From contig JABLTG010000028.1 in assembly GCA_016618085.1 (NCBI GenBank), positions 1 through 64,000 on the forward strand: a stretch of 64,000 nt of DNA, given 5' to 3'. The position numbers were made by a program, and so were the translations under genes. Source of the DNA: Neovahlkampfia damariscottae. Its lineage: Eukaryota; Heterolobosea; Selenaionea; Neovahlkampfiida; Neovahlkampfiidae. The notes beneath the pieces are model-generated. The model saw only the letters and a program-made list of their open reading frames with translations, was not told where the DNA came from and ran no database searches. This document shows, piece after piece, positions 9,919-22,039 of the stretch; positions within the stretch are counted from its first letter, which is position 1; every line of letters begins with the position of its first letter.

Positions 9919-12900
9919 ATGCGTATTCTTCAAGTTCTGTTGATTGCTTTTAGCTTCACCCTAGTTTATTCAAATAACTTAAAATTATCGTACCATGAGC
10001 ATGGAACTGTTACCAAAGACAAAATGACTCAATTTTATCTTCCAAGTATTCCTGAGCTTTCAAATACAAATAAATTAGTATTTGTTGTATTTCCGTTATC
10101 AGGTGACTGTCATTTATTTGTGTCAACCCAAACAAATGCGACTAAAACGCAGTACAATTGGAAATCCACACACACAGGACCAAATTATATTGTTGTAAAA
10201 AAGACAGACAGAAATTATCACAAAGGACATTATTTTGTCACAGTTTCTGGAGAATGGGATACTAATTTTAAAGTTTTAGCTTATATTTCTGATCGTAAAA
10301 AAAACAATTTTAATTTTTTTAGATGAAGAAATTGAATTACATGATGGTGAACCACAAGTTGCTGAAGTTGAGTACAATCAATTTGTAAAATTTAAATTCA
10401 ATTTGATGGAGAAAAAAAATTTATTTATCACGTTGGCCAACTTTAATGGATATCATCGATTTGTTATTGATACAGTTCCAAATCCAAAACCTGTTAGAGG
10501 TAAATACAAATGGATAGGTTATGGTGTAGCTAATGAAGCGTTGACTATCAAAACAACAGACAGAAATTTTATTTATGGAAAGAATGCTACTTATTATATA
10601 AACGTATATGGGTACAGTTCAGGAAACTATAAAAGAACAGAATTTCAAGTAGGTGTTAAAACAGATGGTCAAATAGATATTTTATCTGAAGGAATCCCAC
10701 AAATTAGTCAATTAGTCACTGCAGATTATCAATTTTTTGAATATCAAATTTCAAGTGAAAATGATGTTTGGATAGACTCAGAATCAGATGTTTGGGGAAG
10801 ATCACCGCAATTATGTATTTCAACTGAACATAAAAAACCTACTAGGGAAGAAAATCAATGCACATGGAAACTTGAAAACTCAAGAACAGGAATAAACTCC
10901 ATGGTCATTAATAAAACAGATCCAAATTGGAAAAAATCAACATATTATATTGGGGTCAAGTAAAACCTTTCAAATATTTAAAAAAATATAGTGGATGGCC
11001 AGAGAATTGGGCAACAAGAAGTTATTCATTTTTGATCACTGCAGCAACTCGTTTACAATCGAAGCTCATGTTAAATGGAAAAATATTGACAATGAATCAA
11101 AAAAATAATGAAATCAAATGGTTCAGATTCTTCTCCCCTGATACAACAGAACTATTTTATTATTCAGCAACACCTTCCAAAGGTAGAGTTGAATTTTATA
11201 TTTCAACAGATGCTTCAAATATGCACCCAGATCAAACAAATTATAACTATAAATCTTGGGGTGTCACAATATCAAGGTATAATCTTAGATTTGCTGGTTG
11301 GGTGTATATTGGAGTTAAATCTTTTGGAGACTCTATTTATACTTTTGATATTCATAATGTGCATACATTTACTTCTATAAGAATCAATAGACAAGTGAAT
11401 AACCATGTACAAGTGAATAAATATCATCAAACAAGATACTTTTATACAACACTCCCAAGAAGAATTTCACAACCTTTAGTGATTGGATTAACAACATATA
11501 CAGGCAAAGGAACAGTTTATGTTTCCAAAGAATCAAATCCGTCTCCAGAAGAATATATTTGGAAAAGTGATTTAACTTCATTCTACGTTCCACAACAAGA
11601 ATTAATTGGAATGAATGGAACAAGATTATATTTTGGAATTAGATCAGAAGATGAAAATGTTTTACATGCTCATTTTTCTCTTTACTTTCCATCTGTTTCT
11701 TTGAGATTAAAGAATAACTTGGAGTTACAAGAATCTGTACGTTATTACCAAGAGCGATATTATGCGTATTATTGTGATCATGATGGAAGAATTAAGATTT
11801 TTACTAGATCTCAGTATGGACGTACTTATATTTACATTTCAACCGTTCCAAATCCAAATTCTATGAATTTCAAATGGTACTATTATTTAAGATCAGCTGG
11901 TGAATCAAGAACATTTAATATTGAATTTCCAGAACATGAAACCATGTACTATATCACTGTATTGAATTATTACCCAAGGGATAATACATTATCCATCAAA
12001 ATCAACACTGACTATGAATCGTTATCCCTTGGAGCACGTCCAATCAGAGATGACATCAAAAAAGGAGGAAGAAGGTTATATAGATTGTGGTACAATGATA
12101 TTTCTCGATTCATGGTTTCCACAACTTTGATTACAGGTAGAACTGAAATGTACATTTTAAAGGGTGATTCCATTCCATCACCTCAGAATCATTTCGGTTC
12201 TTCATTGGATTACCCAGGAAATGTTTATTATCTATCAAACACAACAAATGAACATCAAAGAGCTCTTTGGACCATCGGTATTTATGCCAAAGAAGATTCA
12301 GATTTTTATATTTCTTCTCAATCAGAACTTGGTGATTTAGAATTAGGAATTCCTGTCACTGGTAAAACAAAAAAAGGGGATTTACAGTATTACTCTGTTT
12401 CTATTCAAAAACTTGAAACAATTTTTGTGAATGGATTTGCGGCTGAAAAAACATGCACAAGTTTGTATTTTTCTCAAACTGAAAAACGCCCAAATTCTCA
12501 AAATTCAAAATGGAAAATTGATTCATTTAAGCTTTACAATCATCATATCTTTTATGCTATTCAAGGTTATGAAATAAATCAAAACATGTCAAAATTGTAT
12601 ATTGGAATTGAAGGTTGTGAAGAAAATGATGATAAATATCATCCATTTGAGATATCAATCTCACATGCTGATAGTAAGTAAAAAATTAAATTTAATTGAG
12701 TTTCAGGTGGTTCATTTCTATTTCAAGAACACAATAAAATCTATGCAGATGGTGAATACAATGATTTGTTGAGAAATTACAATTTTTTCGTGACAAATAA
12801 TAATTTCACCAAAGGATTTCATTTATATATTGAATCTTGTACAAATCTACCATTAGGATTGGCAGCAATGGGATCATCAGATGAAAATGCAACTTTTCCA

Positions 12901-13799
12901 ATTACATTCATGAATTCAGAATTTTCTGCAAGATCTAATAATGATTTTGCTTCAGCAATTGAAATCAAAGGAAACAAATTTGCAAATAAGAAACTCAAGA
13001 TTTCATTATCTCACTTATCACATATTCCACCTGCAAATGTATTTTCAATTTTTTCATCAACAGAAGGTTACGACACTAGACCAAAAATACATCAATTAAC
13101 TCTTGCAGATCTCCAAAATGAAAAAAATGAAATGAGAAAATCTTTATTAGAAATTAATGCTACTTCAAATTACTATCCACTGAAATATTCAATTTTCATT
13201 AAAGAAGCTCTTAAAGGATTAAATTTAATGACACCTTGCTCAATTCGTTATAATCAAGCATCAAAAATTTATGAAAGTACGTCAAATGGAAATATCTTTT
13301 ATGCAAAAATTAGCACTCACAGTGATAAGAATTATTGGTTGAATGTCATTGTCACTGATTCTTTAGGAAGAGAAAACTCATTTGAATATCCAATGTTTAT
13401 TCCAAAGAAAAAAGCAATACCAACAAACTTTGATGCTAGTTTTTTCAATTTTCTTTTGCAAGTCTATAGAATTATTGTTCTCGTTCTTTTAATGTAAATC
13501 AAAAATTTATTTTCACCTTTTCATCAAGTGTTTGCACTGAAATCATTTTATATTTGTTTATTGGAATGTTGTACAAGAGGTTAGTGTATCAATCAAAAGG
13601 AATTGAAATGATTCCTCATATTGACTTTTGGAGAGATTTTCCAAGTTTTATCAAAAAAGGTTTGATGGTTGTCAAGAATGGTGGAAAAAATATTAAAGGA
13701 GGATATGAAGATTTAGATGAACCAAAATCAAGTGAACCAAATCCTTTTGAAATTCCATCAAAAGGAACAAACGTTGAAGAAGTTTATGATGAAATTTAA
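9919..13799 (+). CDS. Type I membrane protein with many PPC-like beta-sandwich repeats (about 1,250 aa)
   Basis: Five exons joined by introns at 10295-10322, 10960-10991, 12674-12706 and 13494-13528 (28-35 bases each); splicing keeps one frame throughout. Residues 1-18 form a signal peptide (MRILQVLLIAFSFTLVYS). The ectodomain repeats a unit of about 110-130 residues with the pattern Y-x-S/T...P-N-P...Y-x-W-K...T-D-x-N-W/F...TYYIGV-x-G. This resembles bacterial prepeptidase C-terminal (PPC) jelly-roll domains, though I cannot prove the fold. A single transmembrane helix near the end is split by the last intron, followed by a cytoplasmic tail of about 75 residues with FWRDFPSFI and an acidic end. 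A likely role is a cell-surface or endolysosomal receptor or adhesin. The start is ATG 9919, giving the clean signal peptide. Confidence 0.7.
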
Positions 13800-14018
13800 A
13801 ATGAAGTTTTCATATTTTTCTTTCAAAATCTATTTCTATTCCTCAAATGATGACCAGTTCAAAATCAATGGAAATGGAAACATCACATTCCTTTTAAAAA
13901 TTGAACTCTCACCAAAAATTTTAAATCTCAATTTTGACAGTTTTGACAACATCAGCATCAAGTACTTGTCGAAGAGTTGCCACTGTTCTTTTTTTTTTGA
14001 TCGGACAAAACAAATTTC

Positions 14019-14023
14019 ATTGG
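14019..14023 (+). promoter_or_regulatory. ATTGG box before TMEM14
   Basis: ATTGG lies 18 bases before ATG 14041, the same arrangement as at other genes in the window. Confidence 0.45.
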
Positions 14024-14040
14024 TCAAATAACAATTGAAG

Positions 14041-14340
14041 ATGTTTGGTTATTATCAACTCTATGCTGCGTTATTGGGTTTTTTTGGTGTTTTTGCTTTT
14101 GTTCAAAAAAGATCAGTCATGAGTTTAGTAGGTTCAATTTTTATCTCATTAATATACCTCGCTGCGTCAAATTATAAATCAAAAAATGATGTCAAAGGTA
14201 ATTACCTCGCTTTTTTTGGAGCTTTCTTATTAGTTTCAATTGGATTAATGAGATATGTTAAATCTTCAAAATTTATGCCTGGTGGTGTCTTGCTTATTCT
14301 TGGTTTAATTTCTATTGTTTTAGAAGTTTTAGGAAAATAA
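14041..14340 (+). CDS. TMEM14: TMEM14-family small membrane protein (99 aa)
   Basis: The protein begins MFGYYQLYAALLGFFGV and has four hydrophobic helices with small-residue packing (MSLVGSIFISLIYLAASN and LAFFGAFLLVSIGLMRY) and the PGGVLLILGLIS ending typical of TMEM14 (UPF0136). Family members sit in the mitochondrial inner membrane or plastid envelope and take part in haem or fatty-acid transport; which role applies here is unknown. The length of about 100 residues fits the family. Single exon, ATTGG box just upstream, convergent with the next gene. Confidence 0.8.
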   Translation: MFGYYQLYAALLGFFGVFAFVQKRSVMSLVGSIFISLIYLAASNYKSKNDVKGNYLAFFGAFLLVSIGLMRYVKSSKFMPGGVLLILGLISIVLEVLGK

Positions 14341-14425
14341 AAAATAAACAAAAAAAATTGAACCACAAAAATTAATTTTTGAACCTGAATTGAGTGACAA
14401 ATTGAAGCAACAAGATTTTAATTTT

Positions 14426-17106
14426 TTATTCTTCAACTTCTTCAACTTTTTGAGTTTCTTCTTTTACTTCTGGAACATCATCTAATTCCTTTGGTTTTGG
14501 GAATTCAATAGACACAGCATCACCTGTAAACGATGGTATTCTTGATTCATTCAAGACAAGAGTTTCTTTCTTTGGTTTTTTTCTAATTGAGAATTTCTTC
14601 TTTTCTGGTTTTTCTAAACTTCCTTCAAACGCTGTTTCTTTTCTCAAAGACTCCACTTTTTCATCTTCAACAGGCTCAACTACAGAAGATTCTTCTGGTT
14701 GAGTTTCAGGTTCAATTTCAGAATTTTTTGATTCATCAACTGTCCTCTCTTCAACAACCTCATTGACATCTTTATTCTCTTCAACAATTTCCTGCTTCAT
14801 ATTTTCATCTTCATCAACTTTGACTTCAACATGATCTTCTGCAGATTCAACTTTTTCTTCTCGATCTGAAGTTGCATCCACTTCCACATCAACACGATCT
14901 TCATTTTCTGGTTCTATGACTTCTGATTGTTCAACTTTATCTTCCAATTCAACATCTTCAAGTTCTCTTGGTGTCAATTTTGGCGCAGTTCTTCTTTTCT
15001 GTTTTTCTTCTGATTCTCTTTTTTCAGAGGCTTCTTCTTGTTCGAATTCAGATTGTTTTGGAACATCTTCTTTCTTTTCATCTTCACTTTTTTTTTCTTC
15101 AATGATAATAGGCTGTGAAATTGTACTCTTGAGATCATTTTTTCTTTTTTCCAAATTCTTTCTTTGATAACAACTATTACAGAAATAGAAAGTTAAATAT
15201 ACATATACAAGCATTGATGTAGCAAATATAGATTTGATTAAAGTAAAATAACCTCCAAATTCAGCAACCAAAGCAATAAAATCTTTTGATGCAGTTGAAA
15301 ATGTTGTTTCTTTCATTAAACTCTGCAACAATAATTGAGTCCCAAAACAATCTCCAGGTGTAGTAATTGTATCACATGTGAAATTATTCAAACGTCCTAA
15401 TTCAACAACAGTTTGTTGTTTTACAATATTCAAAGGAAATGGAGGTGTAATCTTGGGTGTATGCTCACTAATTGGGTCTCTAAATTGATCTACGTTTGCA
15501 GGAACATAGGAACTGAAAGATTAGATTTGACAAATACTTACTCAAAAACAGTATCATGAAAAATAATTTGATTCATCGAATTTTTTCTTGTAATCTTTGT
15601 TGCAGTTAAAAATGACTTTCCAAAAGTATCTCCGACAGCATATCCATTTATGATCCCTATCGTTTTTTCTTTATCAATAAAATAACCAAAATTGTTGAAT
15701 TTTGGATAATTAGTTGCTGGATAAGATTTTTTTGAATAAATGAAATGAAAATCTGTTGATTCTACTTCCATATCATAAAATTCATTTGTTTTCATTGCTT
15801 TAATGATGATAACATTTCCAGGAGATCCTTCAAATTTTTCACGAACATACAAACATCCACTTGGATTGGTGCATACAAATCTTTTGTAAATTGACACTCC
15901 TTTTGTTGAAACAATATCACTTTGAATCACAATTTGATTTGATTTCACACTATAATTATCAACTAATAAATAAATAAATAAAATGAACAATAAAATTGGG
16001 AATAATATCGTCAGCATTAACCCAAAAACAGTCCCTGGTTGAGAAGGAAATTCTTTGAAAAATTCTAAATTTATGAGTCTGTTAAAAAAATTTGGTTTTT
16101 TTGGATCTTTTGGTGACAATAAGATGATTCTTTTCACAGTTTCCAATTTTGGTGATAGTCCCAATATTTTCTTGGTGATTAATAATATAACCATCACAAT
16201 GATCCCAATAATTGTAAAAGAAATGGATGTTAAACTGCCAAATTTTCCTAACCAAACAATCACATGAGCTCTTGGAGCATTTGATTCAAATGTAGTAATC
16301 AAAGTATCAGCATCTACTTTGGTACCACGACAATCTGGTACACTGCATGTATAATTTGTAAAAATTGAAGTTTTCAAAGCATGAACAGATGGCAAAAAAA
16401 ATTGTGAAAATAGAGAGCTTGATGAGACTTGATCATTGGTTCCAACAAATTCTACTCTTTTTTGAAAAAAATTAAATCAATCTTAATATTACGCCGATAA
16501 ATAGTTTGATGATTCTGTGGCTCCATATTCTGAAATAACAGCGTATTGTGTAAGTTTGATGGTGTGTAAAATTTGATTGGATGTCAATTTAAAATAAACA
16601 GGCGTAGTAAGTGTTTTTGAAACATCTGAAAAAGAACCAAATACTTCTTTGTATGGATGTTGTGGTACAATATTTGTGAAAATATGATAACTATAACCAT
16701 TACAAATTGGAACTGTGACTTCATCAGCAAAAGTTGAATTTAAATCACAATTTACACCTGGTACAGGTATATGAGTACTTAATTTCTCTGAAACAAAGAA
16801 ACAACGAGTCAAAGGTGAATCTCCTTTGCTATCACAAGTAAATTTTAAAGTGATTGATCTTTTTTGACCCAAAAGACTTTCGTATTTGATTTTTTGAACA
16901 ACTTTTTGACCTACTCCTGGAATTTGTCCAACAGGTGTATAGCTATCAACCAACACATAAATGAAAATTAAAATTGCCAAAATGAAAAAAATCAAAGTGA
17001 AGCAAATACCTATGGAGGTACCTGGTTCCGTCTTTCTTTCTTTGTATAAGTCCAAAAAACTTATTTTGTTGATTTCAGTTTTGGTGTCTGTGAGGAAATG
17101 GCTCAT
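14426..17106 (-). CDS. Four-pass membrane protein with duplicated ectodomain and acidic tail (about 871 aa)
   Basis: Three exons separated by introns at 16457-16492 and 15513-15541. Joining them gives one continuous protein starting at ATG 17106 (MSHFLTDTKTEINKI). Two related halves are visible. Each has a short cytoplasmic lead with a PGT motif, a transmembrane helix ending in VLVDSY or LLVDNY, a Cys-containing ectodomain of about 200 residues, and a second helix preceded by a glycine pair (GKFGS or EFGGY). The final 230 residues are a cytoplasmic tail very rich in Glu, Lys and Val. The topology recalls two-pass families such as ERGIC/ERV or trimeric channels, but no signature proves either. 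It is divergent from a paralogue at 17279, with which it shares the helix motifs. Confidence 0.65.
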
Positions 17107-17278
17107 GAAATAATAACAAATCTATTGGACGAATTGGACAAATCAAATGCCAGCTCTATTCTTTTGTAAAATAATCAGAAAAAATGATAATTGTATCAAA
17201 AATTAAAAAAAAAAAAAAACCTTGAGATGGATATGATTGGTCACTTTAAGACAGATTTTTCTGCTCACTCAGTTTAAC

Positions 17279-18881
17279 ATGGACACAGTCAAAAAGGTTT
17301 TGAATTATGTCTTCCTAGTTGACATCTTTAAATTGCCTGAACAACACGAAGGCTCAACAATTGGTTGTTGTATGACAATGCTATATCCAGTAGTATCAGG
17401 AGTCATAATTCTGATTTTACTACTTTTACGTTTTGACTCAAATCTAAGTAAAAACTATCATATTTTTAAAAAAAAGACGGTTCCTTTTACACAACAACCA
17501 GTGCATTGGTTGACTTAAAAAGAGAAAACCCAAATTATGCAGTGAATTTTAATTTAAGGTTTCGTTGTGATTTAAAAGACGGATGTTTAGTTTATCCAAA
17601 GCCAAAAGCTGGAGGTGTTTTAAGTACTTCAGATCAATGTTATTTCACACCAAAATTTGTTAAACAAGGTCAAGACTTTCCGATAAAAAAATTTTGTTAT
17701 AAAGACAATTTACAAATTTTCACATCAACAGAAAATAACACCGCAACTATTGACAACACTATTCATTATGGTTATCTGTATAGTGAAGAAAGAGATCAAT
17801 TTGATAACTTTTTGGTGAACATTCCAATTCATGGAAACCAAGCGTTAAGGTAACCAACTGGAGATTTTTTTAACATTAAAGAACAACCAAAATGAATTTA
17901 GATATTGAACAATTCACAAATTTGGAATGGTGGACAAATAGTTTAGCCAATGAACAAATTTATTATAAACCAACCTATGATTCATTTTTTGAAGGACAAA
18001 ATTCTTCAGATATATTTTTTTATGATCAAGTTGCAGGATTAAATACACCAAATGATTTTTATTGCAATACAACTTTGACAATCCCTCAAAATACAACCGA
18101 TTGTAGAAACAAAACAATAGTTACAACTGTGTGCATGGTTGAAAATTGTACTGTAGATTTCAATAACACTTGTAATACAACAATGAATAATTCTTCAATT
18201 TGTGATAATACCACTTGTATCAATGGAACTTGTCTTGATAGTTTTACTTGTATATCTTGTAATAATGGAAGTTGCACAAACACAACCTTTTCTAATACAA
18301 CCACTTCAAATAACACTACTTACTGTAAGAGTTGTACTGCCGGAGTTTGCAACAATGGAACTTGCTCAGTTCCAACATGTAAGAATATCACTACCATAGA
18401 GACCATTTGTGGTCCGAATATCGTTTGTGTGAATCAAACATATTGGAACACAAGTTGTGTAAATGGAACATGCTTTTCCAATGCGACTTGTACCAATGCA
18501 ACTTGTTATAATACAATTTGTAATAATGGGAGTTGTTTGAATACAACTTGCAGCATAGGAAATTGTTTTAATTCATCATACACAAATGAAACATGTAGTA
18601 TTGTACTCCCAATTGTAAATACAACAACATCAAATTCAACAAGATATTTCTATTGCTATTCAATTGGCATAGAAATGTCAGATTCGGTTGTTTCTACAGA
18701 AGTCAGAGCTAATTTTGATACCAAAGGATTTTTTGAAACTCTTGCTTTATTTGGTGGTCTTCATGGTTTGGTTAGTTTAATCTTTTCGAATTTTGTTTTT
18801 TTTGCATTACAAGTTATTTATTTTTTGCCAGCAAATATTTCAAAATTGATTGCAAGACCTGCTTTGGATCACACAGAATAA
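17279..18881 (+). CDS. Two-pass membrane protein with Cys/Asn-rich glycosylation array (about 513 aa)
   Basis: Three exons; introns 17448-17476 and 17850-17881. The start is ATG 17279 (MDTVKKVLNYVFLVDIF). The first helix and the motif before it match those of the divergent neighbour at 14426-17106, as does the FGGLHG turn before the last helix, so the two are paralogues. What sets this one apart is an insertion of about 200 residues made of short C-x(n)-C units alternating with N-x-T/S sequons (for example NNGSCTNTT and CVNGTC), giving dozens of potential N-glycosylation sites and disulphides. That part is low-complexity but keeps its frame and is probably a heavily glycosylated stalk or coat. 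The function of the pair is unknown. Confidence 0.65.
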
Positions 18882-18931
18882 ATTTGTTTTTTTATTATCT
18901 TTTTGTTTGTTCTTCAGATTCGGAGATTTAC

Positions 18932-18988
18932 AATTCATTTTTCCAATTCTGAATTTGACCAATTCATCTTCCAATTCTGAATTTGACC
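18932..18988 (+). repeat. Tandem promoter repeat, two units of 28-29 bases, with CCAAT words
   Basis: Unit 1 (18932-18960) and unit 2 (18961-18988) differ by about two positions. Each contains CCAAT and ends in TTTGACC, which joins the following AAT to form another CCAAT. They lie 25-80 bases before the start of the 7TM-RGS gene and probably act as a doubled promoter element. Confidence 0.6.
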
Positions 18989-19011
18989 AATGAAATTGGT
19001 TTTCAGTTGAA

Positions 19012-20860
19012 ATGCAGTGGCTTTGGTTGATTCTGTGCTTATTTACAATAGTGAACTGCTATGTGTATCAAGGAAACATTGCTGTTATGTGGAAAAATGA
19101 AGGAAACATATTGACAATTTATGGAATTTCCAAAGGTTTTCATGGCTTCAATTTAATTGCTTTTTGCAATTCCAAGAATATGTCCAATTCAATTTTCTTT
19201 TCTTCACATGTTGAAAACTATGTATTGGTCACAAATGAATATTTTGGTGATTTTAAAGGAAATTACACAAAGTCAAATATTTCAAGGACTATTTCAACCA
19301 AATTTATAGACAAGAATAGTTATCCGATGCCAAAAACAGATAGAATATTATTTACAACATTACAATTTAATTATACAGAATTCAAAAATTACTTCAAAGA
19401 AAATGAAAAAATATGGTTTTTGATTGGTGTTAATTTTTATTTTTTACCACCAACAAATCAGAAAGAAAAATTCACTTTTCATGAAAGTATAATGTTGAAT
19501 GAATCATTTAACACAAGTTTGGGTCATTTTTTATTTTACAATTTTTGAAGGTGCAATTGATGAATGGTTTTTTCAACCAGTTTTTGAATTGATAGAACAA
19601 TCAGTTTTGCCATCACTAATAACTTTCAAGATATTTCACTTCATCATTATAGTTTTATTGATACTATTTTGTCGAGTACAACCGTTAAAATCCAGAGGTG
19701 TCATTCCATTTCTTGCATTTCTTTATTATTTTTTTAGTTCATTTTTTTCAATTTATAAGTTTTTGCCACTTGAATATTACTATTTAGGGTGTTATTTCAA
19801 TTATTTAGGAGCTGTTCCTTTGAGTTTATCATCATTCATATTGTTTATTATCACTTACATTCGATACGTTATATTTTCAAATTTAAATGTGAGAAAAGAA
19901 AATTTTTCAACAAAACAAAAATCATCAAAAAGAAATAATTTCAAGTACATGTTGATAACACTGAAGTATTTTACTCATCCAATCGTTTCACTTTTGATTT
20001 GGGTGATTTCAATGTCATTTTTTATTATTCTCTATTTCATTTTTATTATGACATTAAAATGTGAAAAAAATTTACAAGGAGTGGATGGATATGTATCATC
20101 TATATTTTATGGAATTATTATAATAATCGGAGTTTCATTTTTCATTCTTGATTTCATTTTGAACATTAGAACAATTTTTTCAAAATGTGGAATTTGCAAA
20201 TTACTATGGAAAAAAGATCCGTATTCATTCAGAACAGAACTTTATATCATTGGAATACTCAATACTATTCCAATGTTTATTGCATATTTCATTGTTATAT
20301 ACTTATTTGAATCACCTGTTCTGGTGAATTCAGTCGTTTCCTTTTTATTAGAATTTTCAGTTTTTATGCTTCAAACAGGATACGTTTTATTGCTTACTAT
20401 CATATCTTTCATCATAGGACTCTTCAGAAAAAAACCGAAAGGATTTCTTATTGAAAAATTATTAGGAGATGAAGAGTTTCATTCATTATTCTATGAATTT
20501 GCAAAAAGTGAATGGTCAACAGAAAATTTAGATTGTTATGATGACATTGAAGAATTTGAAAAAAATCCAACAAAAGAAAATGCACAAAATCTGATTGTGC
20601 TATATTTCAATGGACGATCTTCTGAATTGGAAGTAAATATTCCAAATCATGTCACATCCAATATAAAAGAAAATATCAATGCTGATGCAATTGACAGACT
20701 TTTATTCTTTGAAGCAAAAGAAGGAGTTATTCTGAATATGAAAGATACATTTTCCAGATTCATTTGGACAAAAGAATACAAAAATTTCATTTTGAAAAAT
20801 GAAGCATTTGGAGATAAAGTAGTAGAACAATCAAACAAAAGATTCAGTCTTAAAAAATGA
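19012..20860 (+). CDS. Seven-transmembrane receptor with C-terminal RGS domain
   Basis: The first exon has a signal peptide (MQWLWLILCLFTIVNC) and an ectodomain of about 155 residues with several NxT/S sites. A short intron ends at the AG before 19553, with a GTTTGG or GTCATT donor (both keep frame). Then come seven hydrophobic helices over about 270 residues and a cytoplasmic RGS domain. In it the core FHSLFYEFAKSEWSTENLDC, the helix pair and IPNHV...ADAIDRLLFFEAKEGV...FIWTKEYKNFI match the nine-helix RGS box. RGS domains speed GTP hydrolysis by G-alpha. Receptors of this 7TM-RGS design are known in plants (AtRGS1) and several protists, where they restrain self-activating G-alpha. Downstream lies a kelch-G-alpha gene. 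Ligand unknown. Confidence 0.75.
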
Positions 20861-20913
20861 GACTCGTCAACTTATTGAACAAATCAAAATTCATTTTTAA
20901 TAAAAATGATTAT

Positions 20914-21985
20914 TTATTTTTGTAATTTCAAAACATCTTCAACATCTTCAGTACTTCCAAGATAAATTGGTACCCTTTGATGAATATCTTCAGGAACAAC
21001 ATCCAAAACTTGTTTGTGTCAAAAAACATTTTTTTTTCAAACCTCTTTCTTTTCCAGTTGTTGAACTACCACCTGCTTTTTCCATGATAAATGACATTGG
21101 ATTACATTCATACATTAATCTTAATTTACCATTTTTATTTTTTTTATCAGCAGGATAAAGAAATATTCCACCTTTTAATAAAGTTCTATGAACATCAGCA
21201 ACCATTGATCCAACATATCTCAAAGAATATGGTTTTGTAAGTTCTTTTCTTGAAGAAACATATTCTTTTGTTGATTCTAACCAAGTTTTGAAGTTACCTT
21301 CATTTACTGAATAAATTGAACCTTTCTTTGGAATTTTCATATCTTTTCTTGTCAATTCAAATTCACCTGAAACTGGATTAAGAGTAAACTATAATATATG
21401 AGTTTTATATTTATTTTTTTACACTATTGACTCCTTTTTGTGTGGCCAAAACAAATTCAGTGCAACTTCCGTAAAGGGTATAACCAGCAGCTATGATTTT
21501 ATTCCCAGGTTGAAGAATTTTATCACCATCTTTTTCATAAATGCTGAAAATACTTCCTACAGGAATAGCTACTTCAATATTTGAACTACCGTCCAATGGG
21601 TCAAAACATAAATTGAAAATTCCATTTTCTGATCCTTTTATAATTTCTTGTTCTTCTTCTGATACCATTTGATAAACTTGTTGACAGTTTTTCAAACAAT
21701 AAACAAAATTATCATTTGAAATTACATCTAATGGTTTTACTTCTTCTCCTTGAACATTAGTGAAACCAGTGAGACCAAATAGGTTGTTGATAGCTTTAAA
21801 ACATTAAAAATTTCAATAAATTTTTTACGTGCTGAACGAACTTCATTGTTGATTGCTTTGGTTGCCATTTGCAAAGAAACAAAAACTTGAACAATTTCTT
21901 TTTGATATTTATAATCAGAGTATTCTTCTAATACATGTTGTGTTAAATAAACAGGAAGTCTTGTTGGATAAAGTGATGTAGACAT
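20914..21985 (-). CDS. FBP1: Fructose-1,6-bisphosphatase
   Basis: Four exons joined by introns of about 34-35 bases; the last intron uses a GTTTGA donor. The product starts [22 protein letters not shown]. The metal-binding and phosphatase signature [10 protein letters not shown] is intact, preceded by the acidic EEEQE helix. The C-terminal [17 protein letters not shown] matches the end of the family, and [33 protein letters not shown] gives the sugar-phosphate site. The enzyme hydrolyses fructose-1,6-bisphosphate to fructose-6-phosphate in gluconeogenesis in the cytosol; no plastid or mitochondrial presequence is visible. Length of about 320 residues fits class I FBPase. Convergent with the 7TM-RGS gene. 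Confidence 0.92.
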
Positions 21986-22039
21986 GAGTTAATAATTTTG
22001 TTGAACGTTAATCAAACTCAGCAATGATTGGTGGAATAT

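Noticed and set aside
14916-15167. Plus-strand Ser/Phe-rich frame
   Set aside because: It is the mirror of the Glu/Lys-rich tail of the minus-strand membrane protein.
18202-18399. Plus-strand Val/Leu-rich frame in the Cys/Asn array
   Set aside because: Alternate-frame shadow of the repetitive array; the main frame spans both splice junctions.
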